DNA from: Salinilacustrithrix sp034522155
GTDB lineage: Bacteria > Actinomycetota > Acidimicrobiia > Acidimicrobiales > Salinilacustritrichaceae
NCBI GenBank assembly: GCA_034522155.1
Contig: JAXHLP010000002.1
Coordinates: 1-64,000, forward strand
DNA length: 64,000 nt
Direction of reading: 5' to 3'
Part shown: positions 56,052 to 64,000 of the stretch, piece after piece
Layout: each line of letters opens with the position of its first letter
How positions within the stretch are numbered: the stretch's first letter is position 1
The notes under the pieces: generated by a model
The model's input: the letters and a program-made list of their open reading frames with translations, nothing else
Told to the model about the DNA's origin: nothing
Database searches by the model: none
Translations under genes and position numbers: made by a program

Positions 56052-56997
56052 ATGTCCAGGTCTGGTCCAGGAAGCGGCGGGGAAGGACCATCCGGGTTGA
56101 GCCGACGACCTCTCTTCAGTGTGGTGATTTCCGGCATACAACCGGAGTGACACACTTCCCAGGGCCGTCCGCTCGGCGTTCGAGCAGACCGTCAGCGAGG
56201 TCGAAGCGGTGGTCGTCGACGACGGGTCCGACGACGAGTCGAGCGATGTCGCTCGCGAGCTCCGCCCGCCCGCCGGCGCGTCGCTGAGGGTGATCCGGTG
56301 CGATGCGCGTGCCGCGGCGGCGGTGCAGCCCGCAATGTGGGCATCGACGAAGCGACTGGCACGTATCTTGCGTTCCTCGACTCCGACGACCAGTGGGACC
56401 CCAAGAAGCTCGAACTCCAGATGGAACACCTGGTCAACAACCCCCATGCATTGGTCCTGACTGGCTTCCGACGTCATCTCGAGAACACCATCCGTCGAGG
56501 TTTCCCCGGCGTGATCGGGGAACCGGATCCGCTGACGGCACTTCTGGGCTCACGCGGCGGCCCGTTGACGTGTTCGATCATGGCTGTCGATGCCGAGGTC
56601 GCTCGCGAGCGCGATCTCCGGTTCGATGAGCGATTTCCAGCATCGCAAGATCTCGACTTCGCTCTCACTGCGGCGATTAAGGGCTTCGACTTCATCGGCA
56701 TCAACGAACCATTGGTGCGGAAGAATCGGGACCCCTGACCGGGAGCACGTGTTCAATCCCGAGAACGAGGTCATCGCTCGAAGCCTCATCCTCTGACAAG
56801 ATGGGAGTTATTCCGCTGCCAACGAGATGCTCTGGCGAGTTCAGCGAAAGAAGCTCATGCTCGCGATGCGCCAGGTGCAGTTGGGCGAAGAGGTACGTCG
56901 CTTCTCGGCGACCGTCCCAGGACCGACTCCCGAGATTGCGACCTTCCTACGTGCCCGCTCGGCGAGCCGCATGGACCGGCTTGTTCTTCGTGCGTAG
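56052..56997 (+). CDS. GT2-family glycosyltransferase, frame-shifted
   Basis: The N-terminal nucleotide-binding strand is LSRRPLFSVVIS (56098-56132), followed by a frame change and RAVRSAFEQTVSEVEAVVVD with DDGSDDESSDVA (56160-56250), RVIRCDARGGGAARNVGIDE, ATGTYLAFLDSDDQWDPKKL with DSDDQW (56365-56420), LELQMEHLVNNPHALVLTGF, SRGGPLTCSIMAVDAEVARE, FDERFPASQDLDFALTAAIK (acceptor-site ..QDLDF). After further frame changes the C-terminus is EHVFNPENEVIARSLIL and EMLWRVQRKKLMLAMRQVQL, ending RMDRLVLRA with TAG at 56995-56997. The DDGSDD and DSDDQW motifs place it firmly in GT2 (GT-A). The start is uncertain; the ATG at 56052 is one choice. Confidence 0.72.
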
Positions 56998-57031
56998 TCG
57001 GTCGGATGCGCACGAATTGGGGACTTCTTGC

Positions 57032-58431
57032 TCAAGGCAGGGGCAAACCAGGATCGAGCAGGGGACTTCTGGCGCTGGTTGGCGCAGCGTGCGACAGAGG
57101 TCCTCCGGGATGTCCGCTCGAACCGCGCGATCCGTTCGAGCGCACCCGGTCGATGAGGTCGACGTTCGCACGCTGCCCCTTGCGGAGTTCGTGCGCACGC
57201 GCTCTGAGCAGCGACCGCAAACCAGTGTCGTCGGACATGAAGGAGGCGACTTCGTCCACGACATCTTCGACGTGTTCGTGGAGGCTCAGCGCATCATGGA
57301 CCGCCCGGCCGACTCCGAGCTGCTTCATGAGCCCTTCTGTCTTCAGGGAGTTGCCTTGGCTGGTGAGGAGAACAGACGGAGTGCCGCCGGTTGCGGCGAG
57401 GATCGCCGGATGGCCACCGGCCGCCGATGTATGCCGATGCGTTTCCCAACACGTCCACCACCTGTTGCACGGGCGTGTGCAATCCGATCAGCGGCAGGCC
57501 GAGCTGCTTTGAGAGTGGCCGGAAGATCTGCTCGTCTACGGGTGCTGACGCCGTGAGGACGACTTGGGTGCCGAGATCGTCGAGGCGTTCGGCGAGTTGG
57601 CGGTACGCGGGCGCGGGGTCAGACGGTGGCCGATCTGGTCGTAGGTAGATCGAACTGCCGCCGATGCAGACATACGGTCGGCCTGGATCGAAGTGGGCGG
57701 TGTCGGGCCAGACGTCGTGGTATCCCGTTCGCAGCTATGGGTACGAATCGGTCCTGGGAGAGTGGCGACCACATGAAGGCTGCATCGGCAGCGTCTGTCA
57801 CTGCTACATCGGACAGTTGGCGAATCGAGTCCGAGGTGGTCGGCTCTCTGGAGACGACGTGAGAGAGGACCGGGTAGGTCTGTGCGGCGATGCTCCTCAC
57901 ACCTGGGTCGTTGAGATCCGCAGTGTGGTTCACGAGAGCTGTCGGCTTCCCTAGTCGTGTCGCTGCGGTGTAGGCGATGAGAAGCAACATGCGCCCCTTG
58001 CGCTGGCGGTCATAGATGCTGCCTTCACCATTGATGAGGACGATGTCGGCCTCCTCGATCGCAGCTCGCTCCTCGGCCAGCATCTCGCCCTTCGCCATGC
58101 GAGTGGCTGCTGGGTCAAGCCCTTCCAGCAGTGCGTGGGATCACATCGTTGCGTTGCGCCAACTCCTGCCGAACCCGAAAAGTTCGATGACGCACGTGGT
58201 CGATGGTGTTCCAACCCGACAGCGACGCACCGACCGAGCGCGGCCCACGCTCCAGGAGATCCAGGGTTCCGCCTCGATGGCTGTCTTGGCGATGGTGGGT
58301 CTGCGGCGAGGTACAACCCGGTCCGAGATTTCCGCCCCGGAATCCAGGATGAGGTTCTCGAGCGCCGCGGTCGTGGCTCGACAACCCCAGTTGGGCGAAG
58401 TGGACGTGTCGTTCACGAGGTAGACGTGCAA
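57032..58431 (-). CDS. Polysaccharide pyruvyl transferase family protein, frame-shifted
   Basis: Adds a ketal-linked pyruvate to a sugar using phosphoenolpyruvate. The start TTG at 58431 (an ATG may be misread) gives MHVYLVNDTSTSPNWGCRAT, with NWGCRATT matching the family N-terminal NxGxxxT loop. Later blocks: EMLAEERAAIEEADIVLING (58080-58020), INGEGSIYDRQRKGRMLLLI, YTAATRLGKPTALVNHTADL, IAAQTYPVLSHVVSREPTTS (SREP motif), DSIRQLSDVAVTDAADAAF, then after frame changes GLPLIGLHTPVQQVVDVLGN, ASAYIGGRWHPAILAATGGT-type region near 57400, LMKQLGVGRAVHDALSLHEH, DVVDEVASFMSDDTGLRSLL. SREP and the C-terminal GGRWHP...AAxGGxP block are typical. Frame changes are frequent. Confidence 0.68.
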
Positions 58432-58475
58432 ATGCGTGGCCTTTCGTCAGACGTCGCCTGGAGTGTCCCGGGTCG

Positions 58476-59361
58476 TCACCTCGATGTCCCCACGGGGTAG
58501 CCGTAGGTGCGCAGCAGCGGGCGAGTCATCGTCGTGACCAGGAAACGCGCCGGTCGCGGCAGCTCCTGCTCCCACTGCTCGTCGTAGCGGATCGTCGGTG
58601 GTGAGCCGCTCTGCATCCGTGACCGTACGCCGGGGTTCGACGCGAAGTCGTGGAGGAGTCCCCCGTCGAAGGAGCCGTCGCCGGCGACGAGATCGAGGTG
58701 ATCGACGACGCTCTCCATCGTGTCGGCAGCGTCCGTGCAAGAAGTCCTCGTACCGGATGCTGGTGCGTGCTGGCGCAGTTCGTTCGCGAAGAAATGCGGC
58801 TCGGCTCGACGGTTGACGACCACCCAGTTCCTCGCCACCCGGAAGCTGTTCCCGCGGACGTATCCCTTGACCGGACGCTGCCGGCGCGAGAAGTCCACCG
58901 CGCGTGGGTCGCGTGTCACGTGCAGGAGACGACGTCGACGCCGCGCTCGCTCAACGATCGAGCCAGCAGTAGGTCCTTCGATGTGTCGACCAGTGAGGTC
59001 CCGGTCGGGTCCCAGAAACGGTCGTAGATCTCCTCGATCTCGTCGACGAGCCCGCCGAGACCACCCCTAGTCGCTGACCGGTCCCAGAGGTGTCGCCGAC
59101 GCACGCTCTCGTCGAGGCCACGTCGCTCATCGGCGGTGAGCTCGGCCATGAGGTGTCGGTACACGGGGCTCCAGAGCACACAGTCTCGCTGGGGCGAGTT
59201 GCCACACGAGCACGTCCACCTCGGGAAGCCTCCAACAGGCGGCTCGGGAAGAACTTCGTCTCCCCGATGAAGGCGTACGCCAGGTGCTCCGCGAGCGACC
59301 GGCCGATGATCGTCGAGCCCGAACGAGCGGTTCCGACGACGAAGATCACGCTCCTCTGCAC
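58476..59361 (-). CDS. Sulfotransferase, frame-shifted
   Basis: The GTG at 59361 has GGGAGA upstream and opens MQRSVIFVVGTARSGSTIIG; the phosphosulfate loop is VVGTARSGSTIIGRSLAEHL (59340-59280). Then YAFIGETKFFPSRLLEASRG, a shifted region with LAPARLCALEPR, EIYDRFWDPTGTSLVDTSKD (59030-58990), LLLARSLSERGVDVV, RDPRAVDFSRRQRPVKGYVR (the R-D-P 3'-phosphate motif near 58920), NSFRVARNWVVVNRRAEPHF, IRYEDFLHD (58745) and ESVVDHLDLVAGDGSFDGGL. The C-terminus is PARFLVTTMTRPLLRTYGYP. The order loop, SKD, RDPR, NW, RYEDF is that of Sulfotransfer_3-type enzymes. Confidence 0.72.
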
Positions 59362-59580
59362 GCTGATCTCCCTCGGTCGGCCGTCGTCTGGATCGGACAC
59401 GATCCATCTGCCGGCGGGATGATAACGGTGCCCTCCGATGCCGGAGTCGTGATGCGCATCCTCTGGCGCCACCTGTGTCCGATGACAGCTACGATGCGGC
59501 GTTCCCCGGGCCCCGCTCCCGACGTCAGCTCCTGGTCGTCCAACGGAGCATTCATGATCTGCCAGCAGAGGTGAGTGAGA

Positions 59581-61124
59581 GTGGCTGACGACGTCAGATC
59601 CCACCAGCGGGGCGGGGCTCTCCAGCGCAGTGGGCGCTGGGACTGGCATGGTCGGCTGCACTCGGCCTTCGGGCGCCGGGCCATCAGCACCGCGGTCTTC
59701 GTGGTGCTGGCCCGGCTGTTGGTGCCGGAGGACTTCGGTCTCGTGGCGCTGGCAGCGGTGTTCGTCGCCTTGCTCGGGCTCGTGCGCGACCAGGGGCTGG
59801 TGCAGGCGGTCGTGCAGCGGCGGTCCCTCGAGCCACTGCACCTCGACACGGCGTTCGTCATCGCGCCGCGCCGGCGCCGGACTGACGCACCGCAGCGGTC
59901 ATCGGGCTCTCGCCGCTGATCGGCGACCTCTTCGACCAGCCTGACCTCGTCCCCATCCTGATGGGACTCGCGCCCGCGCTCTTCTTCGGCGGGTTGCGAA
60001 GCGTCCCCGCAGCGCTGCTCCTGCGTGGGTTGCAGTTGCGGAGCCTCGCCATCCGCGAGTTCTTCGGCGTCGCCGCGGGTGGTGTGGTCGGGATCGCAGG
60101 GGCGCTCTCGGGCTGGGGCGCCTGGTCGCTGGTGGCCCAGACGCTCACCGATTCTGCCGTCGGGGCGCTCCTCCTGTGGATGCAGGTCGACTGGAGACCC
60201 CGCCTCCGGTTCAGCCGGCGGCACTTCCGCGATCTCTTCGGCTTCAGCGTGCGCATCTTCGGTTCACAGGTCCTCGTGCAGGCGTTCCGCCGGAGCGACG
60301 ACCTGCTGATCGGCGGCGTCCTGGGGCCTGTCCCACTGGGCCTCTACTCGGTCGCCTACCGCCTGATGACCATCTTCAATGAGATGTTCGTCCGTTCGCT
60401 CAGCAAGGTGATGTTTCCGGCCGTTGCGCAGTTGCAGGACGACCTGGTCCGCCTCGAGCGGGCGATGTACAAGGCGGTGGGTCTGACGTCGGTTCTGGCC
60501 GTCCCCGCCTTCGTCGGGATGGGGATCGTTGCCCCTGAGCTCGTCGTGCTCGTGTTCGGCGAGGAGTGGCGGGAGGCTGGTCCGATCGCTGCGATGCTGG
60601 CCGTCGGTGGCTTACCGCTCCCGCTCTGGACCATGCTCATGCAACTGCTCAACGGGACGGGAAACGCGGGGCTCGCCCTGCGCTCCCACCTGGCGAACGC
60701 TGTCATTTCCATCGTCGGCTTCGCCCTTGCCGTCAGCCACGGCATCTTCGCGGTGGCGGCGGTGTTCGCCGCGCGCGGGTTTCTTGTGCTCCCGATCGCG
60801 GGGAGGTTCACTAGGCGCTCGACGGGTATCGGGCTCCGTCCGATGCTGCGTGCCAGTACTCCCTCGTCGGTGGCCGGGGCGGTCATGGCGGTGGTCGGGT
60901 TGCTCATGCGGCGGGTGTTGGTCGAAGTCCCCGAACTGGCCTTGGCGCTCGGGGCCGGAGCATCGGGCGGTGCCGCCTACCTCGGTATGCTCGCGATCGT
61001 GATCCCGGTTCTTCGAGAGCTGTGGGATACCTTCACGACGGTGGGTCGAGGCTCGGCGCTCCTCGACAGAGCAGGCTCAGCGGCGTTCGACGGAGTGGGC
61101 AGTGCCGATCCGGACGAACGCTGA
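59581..61124 (+). CDS. wzx: Lipid-linked oligosaccharide flippase (Wzx-like, MATE/MOP superfamily)
   Basis: Flips a polyprenyl-linked repeat unit across the membrane. The GTG at 59581 lies seven bases after AGAGGTGAG; MADDVRSHQRGGALQRSGRW, then RRAISTAVFVVLARLLVPED with the family N-terminal ...LxRLLxPEDFG, FGLVALAAVFVALLGLVRDQ, GLVQAVVQRRSLEPLHLDTA. Frame changes near 59865-59950 interrupt the third helix, then the rest is one frame: MGLAPALFFGGLRSVPAALL, REFFGVAAGGVVGIAGALSG, GSQVLVQAFRRSDDLLIGGV, GLYSVAYRLMTIFNEMFVRS, VGLTSVLAVPAFVGMGIVAP, MLAVGGLPLPLWTMLMQLLN, LANAVISIVGFALAVSHGIF, SVAGAVMAVVGLLMRRVLVE, YLGMLAIVIPVLRELWDTF. About 12 helices, TGA at 61122-61124. Confidence 0.88.
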
Positions 61125-61156
61125 CGAGAAGCCGGCTGGAGGTCAGGAACGAGCGG

Positions 61157-61290
61157 ATCGCCTCTTCGGGCAGCCCGGCAGAAGGTCGACGTCCTACTGA
61201 CGCTCCAGGTTCGTGAATGCGTTGTCGGCGATGATCACCTCGTCGTAGCGCTTGACCACGAACAGCGCCGATCTCGAGCCGAGCACAGGA
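61157..61290 (+). repeat. Degenerate repeat of part of the beta-helix gene 3' region
   Basis: 61157-61209 resembles 61592-61645, and 61205-61290 resembles 61728-61815. On the minus strand both copies encode a RYDxVxIADNAxx segment followed by TNxERQ and then DLLPGCP; in this downstream copy a TAG follows TNLERQ. The copy therefore looks like an internally deleted duplicate of the gene's last coils. Confidence 0.55.
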
Positions 61291-62724
61291 GATCTGACCC
61301 ATCGGCCCGTTCCGCCGGCAGGGACTGTGGCTACCTACCTCAGGATCCCGCAAGAGATGTGGTGGGGTGTGACCGTGGCACCTCGAAGTCCCGTTGACAG
61401 ACCGATGTCGATGGCGCTCGGCGACGTGGTTGGTGCGGACTCGGACGAACGGCTCTGACGAGGTCGCTGACGCTCCGGCTCGTCCGGCGTGCCGTGGAGG
61501 CTGTGCCGGTGGTGCGGCCTGGGGCTGCTCTGGTTCTGGTTGTCTGGCGCGGCGAGCAGGCTCCTCCCGTTCTGCGTCCTCCGGTGCGCGGCCGTTCGGG
61601 CAGCCAGGCAGGAGGTCGACCTCCTGCTGGCGCTCGACGTTCGTGAACTGATTGTCGCGGATGTCGACTCGGCAGCCCTCGAGGACAGCGACGGCAACGC
61701 CACCTGCGGCTGCCCGTCGAAGGGTGAGGCGTTGTCGGCGATGACCACGTCGTCGTATCGAATGGCCCTGAGCAGCGCCGCCCTGGAGCCGAAGGTGCGC
61801 AACTCTCGTTCCCGCGGATCTCGATCCGATCCCCGTCTCGTGCCTTCGGGGGCGTGCAGGCTGATCTTCGTTGCGGTATCGAGCGTGTTGTCGAGTATCC
61901 GAACACCCGTGAACGTCGCACTCGTGTCCGTGGCCCGACACGAAGTTCAGGCGCTGGCGGCCGATGTGATTGTCCCGGATCACGACGTTCTCGATGGGAT
62001 TGTTCGGTATCGGTTCCAGGTCGAACGCCGTCCGGCGGATGTCGTGGAGGTGGTTCCCTTCGATGACGGACGTCACGGGCGCTGGTGACCGCGACGCCTG
62101 GACGCCCGTTGTGGTGGATCTCGCAGCCTTGGACGCGCACCCGCTCGCTCTTCTTGCCGATGTAGACGCCGTCGCCGAAGATCTTGGAGACGTTGCAGCC
62201 TCGGATGGAGACGTCGTTCGAGCGGGCAACCTCGATGGCGTGTTGCGCCTCGTACTCCACCCGCCACGCCTCGTCAGAAGTACCTCCGTCGGCATGCGGG
62301 CCACGAACCACCAGGTCCCGTACCTCGATGCCCGAGCTCTCGAAGATGTAGAGGTGGGCGCGATGACGCGGCCAGTAGCGGTGAAGGATGTGGTGCGGGC
62401 TCTGACCGCTGAGCCGTCGGTGTTCGCGATCAGGCTGGCGCCGTTGAAGTCGAGAACGAGGTCGCGCCGGCCCTCGACCGCGAGCACGCCCTCGATCCGG
62501 AACGTCTGTGCCAGGCGGGAACGAGACCGTTGCACCGTCAGGGACATCGGCGATGAAGTCGTTGAGCTGTGTCGTGACGTCCTGTTCCCCCGTCCGGTCG
62601 ATGCTCGTAGGCACGGTGTGGAAACCCGCGCCGGCAGCGTTCGGGAGGAAGGGCAGCGCGACGGACGCCATCGCGATGGCGCAGGCCACGCGGGAGCACG
62701 GTGCCGCGTGCGGAAAAGAGGCAT
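61194..62724 (-). CDS. Secreted right-handed parallel beta-helix protein
   Basis: The ATG at 62724 opens MPLFRTRHRAPAWPA, which leads after a frame change into a hydrophobic export-signal-like stretch AIAMASVALPFLPNAAGAGF. Mature part: HTVPTSIDRTGEQDVTTQLN, DFIADVPDGATVSFPPGTTF-like start of the pectate-lyase fold, FRIEGVLAVEGRRDLVLDFN, GASLIANTDGSAV, SSGIEVRDLVVRGPHADGGT, HAIEVARSNDVSIRGCNVSK, IFGDGVYIGKKSERVRVQGC, EIHHNGRQGVAVTSARDVVI-type coil, EGNHLHDIRRTAFDLEPIPN, NPIENVVIRDNHIGRQRLNF, VSGHGHECDVHG. The repeated xxxIxxNxI coils are those of glycan lyases, hydrolases and epimerases. It may process or modify the exported polysaccharide. Catalytic residues were not assigned. It converges with wzx; 69 bases lie between the stops. 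Confidence 0.72.
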
Positions 62725-62738
62725 AGTGCGAGAATCGG

Positions 62739-63421
62739 TCAGCCCGATCCCGGACTTGAGCGGTCGTTTCCAGCCCAGGTTGACGTCGTCCCGGCGGGTG
62801 ATCGCCCACTGGTGGTCGTTCTCGTCGACATGGATGAACCGGTAGCCCTGTTCGTCGGCGAACTCCCGGACGGCGCGGCACACACCGTGGTGGCGGTGCG
62901 CCGGATCCGGTTGCCAGTCGTCGCCGGCGATGACGCCTCTGGGTCGGACCTTCTGGTGGAGGATCGCCAACTCCTCCCGGGTGTGTTCGTAGGCGTGGGA
63001 GGAGTCGATGTACACCCAGTCGAGGGAAGCGTCCTCGAAGGTGCGGAGCACGTCTCGGTCGTCGCCGATGTGGACGACCACGGTTCCCTGGTCGATCTCG
63101 CGCTTCCACTGCTTGAGGATCCGCCGGACGGCGTTCACGGTGCTGCGATCGCCCCGGCCCCAGTGCCACTGGGGTGTGAGCAGGTACCAGGGATCGACGA
63201 GGTGGAGCTCGGACCGATGCGGCGCGCCGAAGAGGACCGGCGAGAAGCTCCCGCGGAACACGCCGCCTCGGCGCCGATGCCACCGCGGGGAGCACCGACC
63301 GCACGAAGTCGGTGCGCTGGTCCTCTGCACGGGACCAGCGAGCAGAGGCGAGCGCGGTCCGGACCCGCCGGAGAAGGTCCGCGGCGCGCTCGATGGGAAC
63401 CGAGAGCCGGGACGAACGCAT
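62739..63421 (-). CDS. Class I SAM-dependent methyltransferase (Methyltransf_24-like)
   Basis: The ATG at 63421 (candidate leaderless, TACGTT ends seven bases upstream) opens MRSSRLSVPIERAADLLRRV, TALASARWSRAEDQRTDFVR. A frame change near 63280 leads to GVFRGSFSPVLFGAPHRSEL with the SAM-loop region G-V-F-R-G-S-F-S, HLVDPWYLLTPQWHWGRGDR, STVNAVRRILKQWKREIDQG, VVVHIGDDRDVLRTFEDASL, DWVYIDSSHAYEHTREELAI (DxxHxYE), LHQKVRPRGVIAGDDWQPDP, GVCRAVREFADEQGYRFIHV, ENDHQWAITRR. LDWVYIDSSHAYE followed by GGxIxGDDW is typical of Methyltransf_24 enzymes found in surface-glycan clusters. The C-terminus is placed at the TGA at 62739-62741, which needs one frame change. About 227 residues. Confidence 0.78.
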
Positions 63422-63428
63422 CCGAGCG

Positions 63429-63434
63429 AACGTA
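63429..63434 (-). promoter_or_regulatory. Candidate -10 element TACGTT, leaderless start
   Basis: On the minus strand TACGTT ends seven bases before the ATG at 63421, the spacing of a leaderless actinobacterial promoter. No ribosome-binding sequence lies before that ATG. Confidence 0.45.
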
Positions 63435-63493
63435 GCCGACGTCTTGCCGCCGTCTCCGGCGTGCGATCGGACACTCGCCGAGGGGCGACCTAC

Positions 63494-63499
63494 TAGCTT
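63494..63499 (+). promoter_or_regulatory. Candidate -10 element TAGCTT, leaderless start
   Basis: TAGCTT ends seven bases before the ATG at 63507, so transcription would start at or next to the start codon. Identical in sequence to the element before 46161. With TACGTT on the other strand it makes up an 85-base divergent promoter region. Confidence 0.45.
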
Positions 63500-63506
63500 C
63501 CCTCCG

Positions 63507-64000
63507 ATGTCCGGAGCCGTCTTCGTCGTCGTGAGATCGACCAGCACGCCGCAGGGCCCGGTGGCTGCGATGGTCAGCACCGCGGGCTGGGCACGCGGCG
63601 CGGAGCGCGTCCTCGGGGCGGCCTGGATCGTCACGCCCGAGGGCGTGATCGATCCCGAGACCTCGATGTCGCGCGGATCTCACCCGGGCATGGCCGCCGC
63701 CGGTGGACGATCGGTCCGGCACCTCGTTCCGTCGCCGGTGAAGACCCTCGTGAAGGACGTTCGCCGCGCCCGACGGGCTCGGAGCTTCCACGTCGGTCCC
63801 GAGCGATGGCGCGACGCCCGCGCCGCGTTTCGTCTGGCAGCGTCACGACCTCTTCCAGACCGCGGGGTTGCGCTTGGCCCGGTCGCTCGATGTCCCGTCG
63901 GTGTTGTTCGTCCCCGCGACCATCGTGTGGGAGGCGAATCAGTGGGGGACTCGCCGTCCGGGCTGGGCGCGATGGGCCGAGCTCCACGGCGAACGACCAG
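63507..64000 (+). CDS. GT4-like glycosyltransferase, N-terminal part, cut by window end
   Basis: The ATG at 63507 opens MSGAVFVVVRSTSTPQGPVA, AMVSTAGWARGAERVLGAAW, IVTPEGVIDPE, TLVKDVRRARRARSFHVGPE, RWRDARAAF. After a frame change near 63830 it continues VWQRHDLFQTAGLRLARSLD, VPSVLFVPATIVWEANQWGT, RRPGWARWAELHGER to the window edge. The layout (N-terminal strand, VWQRHDLFQTAGLxLARxLxVPxVLFVxA, then WE...WG..RPGW...) is typical of the N-terminal GT-B domain of GT4 enzymes in actinobacterial surface-glycan loci. No donor-binding C-terminal motifs are inside the window. Confidence 0.7.
   Translation, partial: MSGAVFVVVRSTSTPQGPVAAMVSTAGWARGAERVLGAAWIVTPEGVIDPETSMSRGSHPGMAAAGGRSVRHLVPSPVKTLVKDVRRARRARSFHVGPERWRDARAAFRLAASRPLPDRGVALGPVARCPVGVVRPRDHRVGGESVGDSPSGLGAMGRAPRRTT

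Noticed and set aside
1..64000. tRNA, rRNA and CRISPR arrays
   Set aside because: No cloverleaf-like sequence with a T-loop, no rRNA stretch and no regularly spaced short repeats were found on reading; the reading was by eye and could miss a lone tRNA.

Overview
The window looks like a glycan-biosynthesis island from a high-GC actinobacterium, plausibly an acidimicrobial or related, perhaps marine, lineage. The clues are the very high GC, frequent GTG starts, many start/stop overlaps of the ATGA or GTGA type, TAnnnT hexamers 6-9 bases upstream of several starts (the leaderless actinobacterial pattern), and an exceptional load of sulfotransferases. The taxonomic placement is inference. Nearly every gene contains one or more single-base frame changes, while the protein motifs remain recognisable when frames are stitched. 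The simplest reading is an uncorrected long-read consensus, so most broken genes are annotated as CDS with frame shifts and not as biological pseudogenes. Coordinates of shifted genes are approximate.

Layout. 1-9000: a poorly resolved stretch with a small YVMVP-type protein, a sulfotransferase, an unrecognised minus-strand gene, a GT4 glycosyltransferase, a TylF/MycF-like O-methyltransferase, a GT39-like membrane glycosyltransferase, a PhyH-like dioxygenase, a hexapeptide acetyltransferase and a GT32-like transferase. 9000-21800: three paralogous modules. Module A is on plus; B and C are in tandem on minus. Each has a three-domain fusion (methyltransferase, TylF-like, GT2) followed by a CmcI-like methyltransferase; A and B also carry a sulfotransferase, and B adds a PhyH protein. 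A and B face each other and meet at 13.2 kb. 21960-24320: a second YVMVP-type protein and a Wzt/Wzm ABC exporter. 24365-33600: two asparagine-synthase-like paralogs, three sulfotransferases and a soluble glucose-dehydrogenase-like gene, split by mobile-element remains (IS3-type, an AAA ATPase fragment, an IS256-type fragment) at 29.5-31.6 kb. 33573-46092: a long minus-strand run of overlapping sulfotransferase and glycosyltransferase genes, with an orphan ModA-like lipoprotein at 42.4-43.1 kb.

46100-64000: sulfotransferase, GT4, a polymerase-like membrane protein, a Wzc-like co-polymerase with a degenerate kinase P-loop, NeuA-HAD and NeuB for nonulosonic (sialic-type) acid, a candidate GT-B transferase, a third PhyH protein, GT2, a polysaccharide pyruvyl transferase, another sulfotransferase, a Wzx-type flippase, a beta-helix protein, a methyltransferase and a GT4 that runs off the end.

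Taken together, the genes could build a heavily decorated surface polysaccharide (O-methylated, sulfated, acetylated, pyruvylated, carrying nonulosonic acid) with two export routes: an ABC route (Wzm/Wzt) and a flippase/polymerase route (Wzx, Wzy-like, Wzc). Eleven sulfotransferase-like genes in 64 kb and the repeated multi-domain module are the most unusual features. No tRNA, rRNA or CRISPR array was seen.
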